Below are positions 1 through 8,655 of a stretch of 45,416 nt of DNA, piece by piece. The position numbers and the translations under genes are program-made. The notes beneath the pieces are model-generated. The model searched no databases. It worked only from the letters and a program-made list of their open reading frames with translations, and was not told the DNA's origin. The stretch's first letter is position 1. Each line of letters begins with the position of its first letter. Source of the stretch: Akkermansiaceae bacterium (lineage in GTDB: Bacteria > Verrucomicrobiota > Verrucomicrobiia > Verrucomicrobiales > Akkermansiaceae); NCBI GenBank assembly GCA_903906515.1, contig CAIVKO010000208.1, positions 1 through 45,416 on the forward strand. Reading direction: 5' to 3'.

Positions 1-134
1 AACAACAGGTTCCTAGGAAAGACAACGCCGCAAGCGGGCCCAGTCCTTCCGAAACCCCAGACCGCCTGCTAAACGTGTAGATACCATCGTTGACGGCGTC
101 CCGGACAGGGGTTCGACTCCCCTCGCCTCCACCA
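1..134 (+). ncRNA. ssrA: tmRNA (ssrA), 3' part
   Basis: This is the 3' end of transfer-messenger RNA, which rescues stalled ribosomes with SmpB. The last 34 bases form a T-arm (gttcga loop between aggg/ccct-type stems) followed by the 3' acceptor strand cgcctcc and an encoded acca end. The matching 5' acceptor strand ggaggcg is not found within normal tRNA distance, so an ordinary tRNA is excluded and the 5' half must lie left of the window. The block taaacgtgtagatacc followed by the T-arm is typical of tmRNA 3' domains, and the upstream cgccgcaagcggg segment fits a pseudoknot region. The tag-peptide reading frame is outside the window. Family assignment is confident; the internal structure is not verified. 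Confidence 0.85.
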
Positions 135-461
135 TTTGATTCTCAATGAGTTATGTTTGAAAATTGCCCAGCTTATAACACAGGTGAACGGGTTGAATTT
201 TGAGGCACGGACGGTCTACGTCAGAATAGGATGAAATGCGTTATGCGGTTACAAGCGGATGGAGATTCGCGGTGATTCGCGGCTGTTTGTGAGCGAGGAG
301 GTTTTGATCCATCCTACCATTTATTCGCGAAACCCAGATGCCCTATAAATTTGAGGACCTTGCTTGACGTCGTGAGGAAAAAGATCATTATTTCTCCGCC
401 TCGCCTCTCACTTCTAGGCGGGGCGGATATTGATTACCCGACCTTTTAACTCCTCATCGTC
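135..461. other. intergenic region with possible promoter of the lipoprotein gene
   Basis: No credible gene is present. A possible sigma-70-type promoter has ttgacg at 364-369 and cattat at 386-391 (16-base spacing). The match is modest and would place transcription start just before the hairpin at 395-427. No clear rho-independent terminator for the tmRNA was seen directly after position 134. The segment around 261-285 carries two close copies of gattcgcgg, resembling a scrap of an intergenic repeat. Confidence 0.35.
395..427 (+). promoter_or_regulatory. 5'-leader stem-loop before the lipoprotein gene
   Basis: A 12-base-pair stem (395-406 with 416-427, containing one G-T wobble) closes a 9-base loop. 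It ends 34 bases before the ATG at 462. No T-run follows, so it is unlikely to be an intrinsic terminator. It may stabilise the 5' end of the mRNA or act as a leader control element (inference). Confidence 0.4.
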
Positions 462-920
462 ATGAAACTCCGTCATACTATCGGATTCGCAGCCCTTGTC
501 AGCCTGATGCTTGCGTCTTGCTATCCCGTCAAGGAAAAGCCGAATGCCAGCCGCGACCCTAAGCAAATCGACAAAACGGCCCCCGTTCTCACTCCTGAGC
601 AGCAAAAAGCCAAGGAAGCCGAGGAATTGAAGAAAAAAGAGGAAGCCCTGAAAAAGGAAGAGGAGCTCAAGAAGGAAAAGGAGCTTATCAGCGGACAGAC
701 ACCTGAACCTGGAACTTCCAACCCAACCGGCCCGGGCAAGAAGGAAGAGACCAAGAAGACCGCTGATTACCAGTTTGGCAGCAAGGTTCCCGGAAAAGAA
801 GGATTTGTTTTGAGTCCCTACAACAACAAGTTGGTGGACGTGCGTGGCTTCCCGAGCGGTCAATTGGTCCAAGATCCGACCTTCCCCGCATCGGAGAAGA
901 AATACTTCCGCGTTCCCTGA
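462..920 (+). CDS. small secreted lipoprotein with Lys/Glu-rich linker
   Basis: This 152-residue protein begins with a lipoprotein signal peptide: MKLRHT, a hydrophobic stretch, and a lipobox LASC with Cys20 as the predicted lipidated residue. It should be exported and anchored in a membrane, with no transmembrane segment after the signal. Residues about 45-75 are a charged EELKKKEEALKKEEELK-type stretch likely to form a helix or coiled coil, followed by a Pro/Gly/Thr linker and a C-terminal segment (about 105-152) rich in Gly, Pro and Phe. That compact tail, with VRGFPSGQLVQDP, looks like the conserved functional part, but I do not recognise the family. The gene stands alone, bounded by the leader hairpin and the terminator at 961. 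Function unknown. Confidence 0.75.
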   Translation: MKLRHTIGFAALVSLMLASCYPVKEKPNASRDPKQIDKTAPVLTPEQQKAKEAEELKKKEEALKKEEELKKEKELISGQTPEPGTSNPTGPGKKEETKKTADYQFGSKVPGKEGFVLSPYNNKLVDVRGFPSGQLVQDPTFPASEKKYFRVP

Positions 921-960
921 ATCCACTTGATTCCCGACTGATCCATTTAAAAAACACCGA

Positions 961-994
961 CCGGGTCCGGAATTCCGGACCCGGTTTCTTTTTC
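961..994 (+). terminator. rho-independent terminator of the lipoprotein gene
   Basis: A perfect 10-base-pair GC-rich stem (961-970 with 975-984, loop aatt) is followed by the T-rich run tttctttttc. It lies 40 bases after the lipoprotein stop. Its T-run ends only two bases before the tyrA ATG at 997. Confidence 0.9.
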
Positions 995-996
995 AA

Positions 997-1860
997 ATGA
1001 GCAAGGATTTTTCCCATATCACCATCCTCGGCGGCGGACTGCTTGGCGGTTCGCTGGCATTGGCATTGGAGCGGCTGGAGAATCCACCGCGCGTCACGCT
1101 TTGGGCGCGCAGGCCGGAAACCGCAGACTCGGCGCTCAAGTTGGGGATCCGGCATGCCACGACCGACCTTGCCGAGGCGGTCAAGGATGCGGATCTCGTG
1201 GTTCTTGCCGTCCCGGTGGGTGCGATGCCGGTCTTGGTTTCACAGGCATTGGCCGCCGGATTGCCGTCATCCTGCCTGATTACGGATGTCGGCAGTGTGA
1301 AACGGACGCCTCACCAGACACTTCCTCCGCTGCTGGCTGGCGGAGGTCTTGATTTCATCGGCAGTCACCCGATGGCCGGTTCGGAACGCCAGGGAATCAC
1401 TGCCATCACGGCCGATATATTTGAAAATGCGGCCTGCCTGCTCACCAATGACGAACAAATTCCGGCCCACCGTGCGGAGGCGCTGGAGCGGTTCTGGAAA
1501 AGCGTCGGCTGCCGGGTCTCGTGGATGACCGCTGTTGTTCACGATGCTTTGGTCGCACGGATCAGTCACCTGCCGCACATTGTGGCCGCTGCTGCCGCAC
1601 GCATTTGCCTGAAAAATCCGGCGGAAGGATCCTTCGGCGGAGGCGGCCTGCGGGACACCACCCGCGTCGCGTCCGGGAGCCCGGAAATGTGGGCGGAAAT
1701 CGTCACCGAAAACCGCGAGGCACTTTTGGAACCGCTGCGTGACATCCTTGCGGATCTGACGGAAATTCTCGGCCATCTGGAATCCGCCGAGCAAGAACCG
1801 GCTCGACAATGGCTTGCCGCTGCGAAACATCAGCGCGACTTCCTCAACCCGCCCTCATAG
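997..1860 (+). CDS. tyrA: prephenate dehydrogenase (tyrosine biosynthesis)
   Basis: Catalyses NAD(P)-dependent oxidative decarboxylation of prephenate to 4-hydroxyphenylpyruvate. The 287-residue cytoplasmic protein has an N-terminal Rossmann fold with the glycine motif GGGLLGG (about residues 12-18), the family signature SHPMAGSE (about 123-130), and the helical dehydrogenase part containing the conserved ISHLPH and a GGGLRDTTR segment. There is no fused chorismate mutase or ACT domain, so this is the monofunctional type. It heads a + strand run with aroA, cmk and plsC. The ATG is 12 bases after the stem of the preceding terminator, leaving no room for a Shine-Dalgarno site. Either initiation does not need one, or transcription starts within a few bases of the ATG. 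Confidence 0.93.
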   Translation: MSKDFSHITILGGGLLGGSLALALERLENPPRVTLWARRPETADSALKLGIRHATTDLAEAVKDADLVVLAVPVGAMPVLVSQALAAGLPSSCLITDVGSVKRTPHQTLPPLLAGGGLDFIGSHPMAGSERQGITAITADIFENAACLLTNDEQIPAHRAEALERFWKSVGCRVSWMTAVVHDALVARISHLPHIVAAAAARICLKNPAEGSFGGGGLRDTTRVASGSPEMWAEIVTENREALLEPLRDILADLTEILGHLESAEQEPARQWLAAAKHQRDFLNPPS

Positions 1861-1880
1861 CCACCTTTTTCCATTTCCAC

Positions 1881-3233
1881 ATGTCGGATTTCCGAGTCAC
1901 AGCCATTTCCAAACTCCACGCGGAATTCAGCGTCCCCGGAGACAAGAGCATGTCCCACCGCGCCGCCATCCTCGGCGGGCTGTCCAACGGCACCTGCACC
2001 ATCCGCAATTTCCTGCCCAGCGAGGATTGCCTCAATACCCTCAACGCGATGAAGGCATTGGGTGCCCGATACGACGTGATCGAAGAACTCGCCGACTACG
2101 GCCCGACCCACCTGCGGATCCATGGCCAATCGATGAAACTCAGCGCGCCGGCCGCCCCGATCGATTGCGGAAACTCCGGCACCGGCATGAGGCTGCTCGC
2201 CGGATTGTTGGCCGGCCAGACATTTACATCCGAACTTTTCGGCGACGCCTCGCTTTCCTCCCGCCCGATGGGACGCATCACCGTGCCGCTCGGACAAATG
2301 GGCGCGAATCTCGAAACTCTCGGCGAAAAACCCGGCTGTGCGCCACTGCGGATCCACCCGGCGAAACTCACGCCCATCACCTATGATATGCCGGTCGCCA
2401 GCGCGCAGGTGAAAAGCGCCGTGTTGTTAGCCGGGCTTTTCGCGGACGGCCAAACCACGGTCATCCAGCCTGCGGAAACGCGCGACCACACCGAGCGCAT
2501 GCTCGCATCGTTCCATGTCAGTACCCGCCATGACGGCAATGCCATTTCGATTATCGGGGGGCAGGTCCCGGAAGCCTGTGATTTCACGGTGCCCGGAGAT
2601 ATTTCGAGCGCCGCGTTCTGGTTGGTCGCCGCAGCCGCGTTGCCGGGTTCGCGTTTGCTCATCAAAGACGTGGGACTCAATCCCACCCGGACTGCCATTC
2701 TCAAGGTTCTCAGCCGCATGGGCGCGCACATGTTGGAGATCCTTCACAGCTCGGAAGGCGAACCTATCGGCAATATCGAAATCCACGGTGCGCCCCTCAA
2801 AGGCACGACGATCCTCGCCAGCGAGGTGCCCAATCTCATCGATGAAATCCCGGTCATCGCCGTGGCCGCCGCCCTTGCCGAAGGTCGCACGGTGATTCGC
2901 AATGCCCGCGAACTGCGCGTCAAGGAAACCGACCGCATCACCACCGTGGTGAACAACCTCCGCGCCATGGGGGCCGAGGTGCAGGAATTCGAGGACGGCA
3001 TGGAAATCGAGGGCGGCAAACCCCTGCATGGCGCTGAAATCGACAGCTTCGGCGATCACCGCATCGCCATGGCCTTTGCCATCGCCGGCCTCTTCGCTGA
3101 GGGCGAAACCATCATCCGCAACACCGACTGTGTAAACACCTCCTACCCGGGGTTTTCCCACCACCTCGCCGCCATCCTCGACCAACGCACGGATGAAGCG
3201 GCTTTCGTGCTACCTACCGTCCCACGCGCGTGA
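1881..3233 (+). CDS. aroA: 3-phosphoshikimate 1-carboxyvinyltransferase (EPSP synthase)
   Basis: Transfers the enolpyruvyl group of phosphoenolpyruvate to shikimate-3-phosphate, the sixth step of the shikimate pathway. The 450-residue protein has the N-terminal PGDKSMSHR motif (about residues 19-27), the GNSGTGMRLLAG loop, the catalytic-region RVKETDR motif and the C-terminal GDHRIAMAFAIAG motif, so both inverse beta-alpha domains are complete. The start at 1881 gives MSDFRVTAISK and places the first motif at its usual distance; in-frame extension into tyrA is not needed. No Shine-Dalgarno sequence is visible. The stop overlaps the cmk start by four bases, which implies translational coupling. 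Confidence 0.95.
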   Translation: MSDFRVTAISKLHAEFSVPGDKSMSHRAAILGGLSNGTCTIRNFLPSEDCLNTLNAMKALGARYDVIEELADYGPTHLRIHGQSMKLSAPAAPIDCGNSGTGMRLLAGLLAGQTFTSELFGDASLSSRPMGRITVPLGQMGANLETLGEKPGCAPLRIHPAKLTPITYDMPVASAQVKSAVLLAGLFADGQTTVIQPAETRDHTERMLASFHVSTRHDGNAISIIGGQVPEACDFTVPGDISSAAFWLVAAAALPGSRLLIKDVGLNPTRTAILKVLSRMGAHMLEILHSSEGEPIGNIEIHGAPLKGTTILASEVPNLIDEIPVIAVAAALAEGRTVIRNARELRVKETDRITTVVNNLRAMGAEVQEFEDGMEIEGGKPLHGAEIDSFGDHRIAMAFAIAGLFAEGETIIRNTDCVNTSYPGFSHHLAAILDQRTDEAAFVLPTVPRA

Positions 3234-3895
3234 CCCAAGACCCATCCTCCACCCCGCACTTCGCCATTGCCATTGATGGCCCTGCCGCCTCGGGTAAAAG
3301 TACCCTCGCACGACTTCTCGCCAGCCGCCTCGGATTGATCATGGTCAATTCCGGAGCCATGTATCGTGCCATCACCTGGAAAATCCTACGTGAAAATATT
3401 GATTCCCACGACGCCCCGGCGGTCATTGAATTGTTAGGCCGTATCGAGATCCGCTGCGGTCACGATGGCATCCTGTCCACCATCACCATCGATGGCATCG
3501 ACCCCGGCGACGAACTCCGCGGCCCGGACGTCAATGCCAACGTCTCCGCTATTTCCGCCATCCCGCAGGTCCGCAATAAACTCATCGACCTCCAACGCGG
3601 CTATCTCGAACATTCGAGCATCGTCATGGAAGGACGCGATATCGGCTCCGTCGTGTTTCCGGACACTCCTTTCAAAATCTATGTCGATGCCGATGAGGAA
3701 GTGCGCGCCGCCCGCCGCGGCGACGAGGGTTTGGTCGATTCCATCGCCAAACGCGACGCTGCTGATAGCAAACGGGCCACCGCTCCATTGATCGTCGCCG
3801 AGGGTGCCACCGTCCTTGATAACTCTCACCTCGGCATTGAAGAAGGCGTGCAGGCCGCTATTGAAATCCTCACGCGGCAAGGGCTGAAGCTATAA
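3230..3895 (+). CDS. cmk: cytidylate kinase
   Basis: Phosphorylates CMP and dCMP with ATP. The 221-residue cytoplasmic protein shows the P-loop GPAASGKST (about 17-25), the NMP-binding segment around VNSGAMYRA, the conserved EGRDIGSVVFP stretch, and an Arg-rich lid (AARRGDE). The GTG start at 3230 overlaps the aroA stop (GTGA), a typical coupled arrangement, and puts the P-loop close to the N-terminus as expected. The length is normal for the family. The grouping tyrA-aroA-cmk-plsC joins aromatic amino acid, nucleotide and phospholipid synthesis in one transcript-like run. Confidence 0.94.
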   Translation: MTQDPSSTPHFAIAIDGPAASGKSTLARLLASRLGLIMVNSGAMYRAITWKILRENIDSHDAPAVIELLGRIEIRCGHDGILSTITIDGIDPGDELRGPDVNANVSAISAIPQVRNKLIDLQRGYLEHSSIVMEGRDIGSVVFPDTPFKIYVDADEEVRAARRGDEGLVDSIAKRDAADSKRATAPLIVAEGATVLDNSHLGIEEGVQAAIEILTRQGLKL

Positions 3896-3953
3896 GTCTC
3901 GACGCGCGGCATTCTTCATTCCAGATTTCCGGCGTTTCAGCTTTTCACTTATC

Positions 3954-4559
3954 ATGAGATGGATCTACTGGTTGGGTTGGATGACCTTTGCCTCCGCATT
4001 CAGGACACTGTTCGGAATGCGCGTCAATGGCATGGAGCACCTTGTCACCGAGGGACCGGTGTTGGTCGCTTCGAATCATCAAAGTTATCTGGACCCTCCG
4101 CTCATCGGAGCTGTGTATCAGACTGAAATGGTCTATTTGGCCCGCAAATCGCTGTTCAAGGGGATCGCCAAGTGGCTCTATGCTCAATGGAATGCCATCC
4201 CTGTGGACCAGGATCACCCTGATATGACCAGCCTGAAAATCATCATCCGGAAACTCAAGGAAGGCGAACGCGTCCTGGTCTTTCCGGAAGGCTCGCGCAC
4301 CATGGATGGATCGATCGGCGAAGGAGCCCCAGGCATCGGCCTCATCGCCGTGAAATCCGGGGCGGTCATTCAACCGATGCGCATCCGTGGTGCCCATGAA
4401 GCGCTGCCACGCGGGTGCGCTCGTGTCCGCTTCTCGCGCATCACGGTGGACGTGGGCCCTCCGATCCGTCTCAGCCCTGAAGAACTCAAGAGTTCATCCA
4501 ACAAAGAAGGATACGACCGCATTTCCAAAAGAATCATGGCTGCCATTGAGGCGCTTTGA
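3954..4559 (+). CDS. plsC: 1-acyl-sn-glycerol-3-phosphate acyltransferase
   Basis: Acylates lysophosphatidic acid to phosphatidic acid at the inner membrane. The 201-residue protein has a hydrophobic N-terminus (about residues 4-21), the catalytic NHQSYLD box (41-47; the family HxxxxD motif) and the substrate-binding FPEGSRT motif (110-116). The length is typical of the short PlsC family. It follows cmk after 58 bases and is probably co-transcribed. No Shine-Dalgarno sequence precedes the ATG. Assignment to PlsC rather than another member of the acyltransferase superfamily rests on these motifs and the housekeeping neighbours. Confidence 0.88.
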   Translation: MRWIYWLGWMTFASAFRTLFGMRVNGMEHLVTEGPVLVASNHQSYLDPPLIGAVYQTEMVYLARKSLFKGIAKWLYAQWNAIPVDQDHPDMTSLKIIIRKLKEGERVLVFPEGSRTMDGSIGEGAPGIGLIAVKSGAVIQPMRIRGAHEALPRGCARVRFSRITVDVGPPIRLSPEELKSSSNKEGYDRISKRIMAAIEAL

Positions 4560-4590
4560 GGCCTATAACAAAACCAAAAATCCAAACACG

Positions 4591-6612
4591 ATGATGATCC
4601 GATCAACCCAACCGTTTCGCGCCATCCTGCTGGCTGGCATTTCATTTGCTCTATCACATGCTTCGTCCGCCGCGGAGTTGGAGTCCGCCCAGATCACCGC
4701 CGCCTTGAAGCGCTCCGCCGATTGGCAACTCGCCAACCCAAGCGGGACCGAGACACGGGACTGGATCATCGCGCCGCTATACGATGGCCTGCTTCGCACC
4801 GCATTGTCCACCGGTGATGCGAAATACCTTGCCTCCGTCATCCGCTTCGGTACCCAGGCCGGATGGATGCCCGCCAACCGCGTCTATCATGCCGATGACC
4901 ATGCCGTGGGGCACGCATGGCTCGATGTCTATCTGATGGACCCTACGCGCAAGGAGCGGCTCGATCCGATGCGCGACCGGCTGTCCCATGTGATCGATCA
5001 TCCCGTCACGGAGGAAATCGCCTTCGGTAACAAGCCGAAAACCAAGGGAGTGAGCATCACTGATCGCTGGACCTGGTGCGACTCGCTTTACATGGCACCG
5101 CCCACGCTCGCGCGGCTCTTCACCGCCACCGGCGACCGTAAATATCTGGAGTTTCTCGATCGTGAATTCCAGTCCACCTACGACCATCTCTATGATCCTG
5201 CGGAAAAACTGTTTTTTCGCGACGCGACGTTTTTCGAAAAGAAAACTCCGAGCGGGAAAAAGACCTTTTGGAGTCGTGGCAACGGTTGGGTTTATGGAGG
5301 ACTCGCGCTCATGTTAGAGCACTTGCCTAAGGATCATCCGAAGCGCGGGTTTTATGAAAAACTCTTCAAGGAAATGACCGCCGCCATCCTCGCGGCGCAA
5401 CAGCCGGACGGCTTGTGGTATCCAAGTTTATTAGATCCTCAGGAAATTCCTTTTGGGGAAACCAGCGGCAGTGGATTTTTCACCTTCGGCCTGGCCTGGG
5501 GTGTCAACCACGGCTTGCTCGATCGTGCCGCGCATCTGCCGGTCATCATCCGTGCATGGAATGGCCTGATGACCCGCGTGAAACCGGATGGCTTGGTGGG
5601 ATACGTTCAGCCGGTTGGTGCAGCTCCAGATTACCTCGAAGCCGGATCCACACAGGACTACGGCAGCGGGGCATTCCTGCTGGCTGGCAGCGAAATCCTG
5701 CGCCTGCTGGGGGCTCAGCCTGCGGATCCTAAAACCTTGATAGCCGCCGCCGAGAAAATCATCGCCGCTGATGTCACACCGCGGGCCTACGCGCGCCTGG
5801 TGCCCGAGCGCAAGGACGACCTCGCATGGGAAAACGACAAGGTGGCTTTCCGGGTGTATGGTCCGGCCTTGCGTAGCGGCCCGGAGGACAGCGGCATCGA
5901 TGTCTGGTGCAAGCGCGTCGCCCGCCCGGTGATCGACAAGTGGTATGCCGATGATCTTAAGCGCGGCCTTTCGTATCACAAGGATACTGGCGAGGGTTTA
6001 GATGGCTATCATGTCGGTGATACCCGCGGTTGTGGTGGGCTGGGGCTTTGGATTGATGGCAAGCTGGTCACATCCGATACCTATCTATCTGCAGAGATCA
6101 TCTGGACCGGCCCGGAAGTCGCCGAGTTTCGCACGGTCTATCAGTATCCGGTGATGGTGGAGGGCAAACCCCTGTGCGAATACCGTGTCACCCGTCTGCG
6201 CCTTGGTGAACGCCTTTGTGACATCACCTCCACCTTTTCCACCCAACCCGGAAAACATTCCAAGAATCCGGCCACAGGCACAAAGCTTCCGCAGGAGGTG
6301 GTCATCGGTATCAACACGCAGGACAAAGGTGCGTCGATGACTCTCGATGGCGAAAAAGGACTCGTCGCCGTTTACGAACCGCTGGCGGGAAAGGGCTTTG
6401 GTACCGGAGTGATCGTAAATCCCGCCACCGTGGTACGCACGATGCGTCTCCCGGCCACGGACAAGCCCGGAAAGAACGAACACGCGCTCATGATCGTCCG
6501 CACGGATGACCAAGGTCGTGTTTCCTACCGATGCGGCTTCGCATGGGCCGCCGATGGCGAAATTACCACCGAGGCCGCATGGCTCGACTATCTGAAATTA
6601 CAAAAATTATGA
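4591..6612 (+). CDS. secreted GH105 unsaturated uronyl hydrolase with DUF4861 domain
   Basis: The 674-residue protein has a signal peptide (MMIRSTQPFRAILLAGISFA, cleavage near residue 28). Residues about 35-385 form a GH88/GH105 (alpha/alpha)6 barrel. Visible hallmarks are HADDHAVG (100-107), CDSLYMAPP (163-171, with the conserved Asp164) and the RGNGW turn (229-233). GH105 enzymes remove the unsaturated uronic acid left at the non-reducing end by polysaccharide lyases. From about residue 395 to the end the protein matches DUF4861, a beta-rich domain of unknown role. Both parts are in one uninterrupted frame. The start at 4591 is chosen because it begins the signal peptide; the frame is open upstream inside plsC. 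It overlaps the next gene by four bases. The substrate (rhamnogalacturonan, ulvan or other) cannot be read from the sequence. Confidence 0.82.
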   Translation: MMIRSTQPFRAILLAGISFALSHASSAAELESAQITAALKRSADWQLANPSGTETRDWIIAPLYDGLLRTALSTGDAKYLASVIRFGTQAGWMPANRVYHADDHAVGHAWLDVYLMDPTRKERLDPMRDRLSHVIDHPVTEEIAFGNKPKTKGVSITDRWTWCDSLYMAPPTLARLFTATGDRKYLEFLDREFQSTYDHLYDPAEKLFFRDATFFEKKTPSGKKTFWSRGNGWVYGGLALMLEHLPKDHPKRGFYEKLFKEMTAAILAAQQPDGLWYPSLLDPQEIPFGETSGSGFFTFGLAWGVNHGLLDRAAHLPVIIRAWNGLMTRVKPDGLVGYVQPVGAAPDYLEAGSTQDYGSGAFLLAGSEILRLLGAQPADPKTLIAAAEKIIAADVTPRAYARLVPERKDDLAWENDKVAFRVYGPALRSGPEDSGIDVWCKRVARPVIDKWYADDLKRGLSYHKDTGEGLDGYHVGDTRGCGGLGLWIDGKLVTSDTYLSAEIIWTGPEVAEFRTVYQYPVMVEGKPLCEYRVTRLRLGERLCDITSTFSTQPGKHSKNPATGTKLPQEVVIGINTQDKGASMTLDGEKGLVAVYEPLAGKGFGTGVIVNPATVVRTMRLPATDKPGKNEHALMIVRTDDQGRVSYRCGFAWAADGEITTEAAWLDYLKLQKL

Positions 6613-8576
6613 TCATGCGCATTCGTATGCTCAGCCTTGCCACCGCGTTGATTGGTGCATTTGGTTTGTCACTTCCCGCGTCAGGGGAGGACTTCTGGAT
6701 GCGGGAGGATAACGGAACTATCACCCATCATTTCAAGGAAGGCCAAACTCCGATTGTCCTTTGCATGCAGGGGCGCAAGGTAGTGATGGAGGTGCATCTG
6801 GACCTTGCCAAGGGTCTTCTGCCCAAGACCCGTTTCTTCAACGTTCCGAAAGACCGTGTGGACAAAGGTCAGGCGGTTTTTGATGAAAAGCGGGATTTGA
6901 TGCCCGTTATTTTCATCAATGGCAAGCCGATGACCGGTCTGCTCCCGACCAAAGCCAGCTTTGATGGCAGGTTGATGATGACTTATTCTGCAGTCGGTGG
7001 AGTGGTGGTGACGCGCACTATCTATCCGTCGATGACTAAGGCTTTGGTGATCGATGAATGGCGCTTGCGTAATACCGGCGACAAACCGTTGAAGGTGGAG
7101 GTGAAAGCGGACCGTATCGAAAAGCGCGAGGGCGAAAAGGTCGTTATGGTTTGGCAATCGCAGGTGGTTGATGCGACCGCGCTGCCCGGCGGAGAGATTG
7201 CGTTTCACGCGAGTATCCATGCGCGCCTAACGGACGAGCCGGATATGACGTTCGATGTCGCGGCCGAACGCGCTGGTCGCCAGGCGGTCGCCGATGCGGC
7301 CTGGAAAGGTCCCGGTCGATTGGAAACACCGGACCGCGATCTCGACATTGCCTATGCCTTGCAGAAGTTCCACGTGCTGGAAACCCCGATCGAAACGCAT
7401 AAGGGCGTGATCACCCACAATGGCAGTCTCACCTATTCTCCAGGCATCTGGGCTAACGATCCGGTGGAATATTCCAGTCCGGTATTCCCGTTTTTCGGTG
7501 ACCCGGAACTGAACAAGGCGGGCATGAACATGTATCGCATCTGGCTGGGTTATTGTCGGGAGAATGGCATCGATCCTTTCCCCGGATCCTTCGAGCATGC
7601 CGATTTGAAACTTTGTCAAAGGTGGCGTGGCGACGATGCGATGGTGCTCTACGGTTTGTCGAAATTCCTCTTGTTCCAAGGTGCCCGCGCCGCCGCCGAA
7701 GAGATGTGGCCGCTGATCGAGTTCAGTGCGCAGTCCGTGTTGAAAAACACGCGGCATGACGGCATTGTCGCATCAAAGACCGATGAAATGGAAGGTCGCT
7801 ATCCGACGGGAGACGCCAATCTCAGCACCTCGTCGCTCGCTTATGGCGGCTACCGGCACGCCGCAATACTTGCTCGCTCCTTGAACAAGCCTGTCGCCGC
7901 GGAGTTTGATCAACGCGCGGACGCCTTGCACAAGGCGATCAATTCATTTTTCGGCGCGGAAGTCGAAGGCTTCAATACCTATCGTTATTTCAAGGGCAAC
8001 GACGTGCTGCGCGGATGGATTCTGTTACCACTCGCGATGGGCATCACCGAGCGGCAGTCCGGCACGCTCGACGCGATGGTTTCCGATAAACTCTGGCCGA
8101 CCCGCATGCAGGGCGGTGATATTCTAGCCGCGTCCGATCATCCGGAAACCGAGTGGGGCCGAGAAACTTATTATGCGTTACGGGTGATGTTCAAATCCGG
8201 ACGCACCGAGCAGGCGCTCGACCTGACACAACGTGTGGTGAAAGCGCAGATCTTCGGTCAGCGCGGACCGTATCCCGACGAGGACGCCATCGATATGCTC
8301 TGCCCAGGATCGCTCTATCCGCGCGTGTTCACCGAAGGCATGTTCGGCATTGTTCCCACCGGGTTGGATTCGTTTGAATGTACACCATGGCTGCCCAAAG
8401 ACTGGCCCCGCATGGCGCTGCGCGATGTGCGGGCCTTCGGTAAGGCGTGGGACATCGTGGTGGAAAGGGAAGGGGACATGCAGAAGACAACGGTCCTCTG
8501 TGGTGGACGGAATATCCTATCAGAAACCGGCCCCGCCGGAAAAACCTTCCGGGTAAACCTGGCGGAGAAAAAATAG
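6609..8576 (+). CDS. secreted six-hairpin glycosidase-like protein
   Basis: This 655-residue protein starts at an ATG overlapping the previous stop (ATGA), giving a short signal peptide ending near LPASGED; a second ATG at 6615 is equally possible. Residues about 25-235 are beta-rich, resembling the N-terminal sandwich of bacterial glycosidases. Residues about 240-600 are helical and tryptophan/aspartate-rich, resembling an (alpha/alpha)6 barrel, with CQRWRGDDAMV, SKTDEMEGRYPTGD and DEDAIDMLCPGS as likely active-site loops. I cannot place it in a numbered GH family. Coupling to the GH105 gene suggests it acts on the same oligosaccharide. Catalytic activity is inferred from fold-like features only. 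Confidence 0.6.
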   Translation: MIMRIRMLSLATALIGAFGLSLPASGEDFWMREDNGTITHHFKEGQTPIVLCMQGRKVVMEVHLDLAKGLLPKTRFFNVPKDRVDKGQAVFDEKRDLMPVIFINGKPMTGLLPTKASFDGRLMMTYSAVGGVVVTRTIYPSMTKALVIDEWRLRNTGDKPLKVEVKADRIEKREGEKVVMVWQSQVVDATALPGGEIAFHASIHARLTDEPDMTFDVAAERAGRQAVADAAWKGPGRLETPDRDLDIAYALQKFHVLETPIETHKGVITHNGSLTYSPGIWANDPVEYSSPVFPFFGDPELNKAGMNMYRIWLGYCRENGIDPFPGSFEHADLKLCQRWRGDDAMVLYGLSKFLLFQGARAAAEEMWPLIEFSAQSVLKNTRHDGIVASKTDEMEGRYPTGDANLSTSSLAYGGYRHAAILARSLNKPVAAEFDQRADALHKAINSFFGAEVEGFNTYRYFKGNDVLRGWILLPLAMGITERQSGTLDAMVSDKLWPTRMQGGDILAASDHPETEWGRETYYALRVMFKSGRTEQALDLTQRVVKAQIFGQRGPYPDEDAIDMLCPGSLYPRVFTEGMFGIVPTGLDSFECTPWLPKDWPRMALRDVRAFGKAWDIVVEREGDMQKTTVLCGGRNILSETGPAGKTFRVNLAEKK

Positions 8577-8585
8577 TTCTGCACC

Positions 8586-8623
8586 AAGGCAGGGACCGCT
8601 CTCCGGAGATCGGTCCCTGCCTT
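8586..8623. terminator. stem-loop between convergent genes (possible bidirectional terminator)
   Basis: A perfect 13-base-pair stem (8586-8598 with 8611-8623) closes a 12-base loop. It sits between the ends of two convergent genes, where a shared terminator would be expected. There is no strong T-run on the + side; on the - strand a T-rich run follows about nine bases later. Part of the sequence (ggcaggga, ccgctc, cggtcc) recurs at 13843 and 22795, so it may be an intergenic repeat family. Confidence 0.55.
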
Positions 8624-8655
8624 CGGGGATATTCAGACCTGCTCTCAGAACAAAA

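Noticed and set aside
59..134. A complete tRNA gene at the left edge
   Set aside because: The 3' acceptor strand cgcctcc has no matching 5' strand within tRNA distance and no anticodon arm could be drawn; the sequence fits the 3' part of tmRNA.
1830..2357. Antisense protein opposite aroA
   Set aside because: Long open antisense frames are common in this GC-rich sequence; the aroA motifs occupy the other strand.
4387..4590. A longer GH105 protein starting inside plsC
   Set aside because: The extra residues are the plsC sequence in another frame; the signal peptide begins at 4591.
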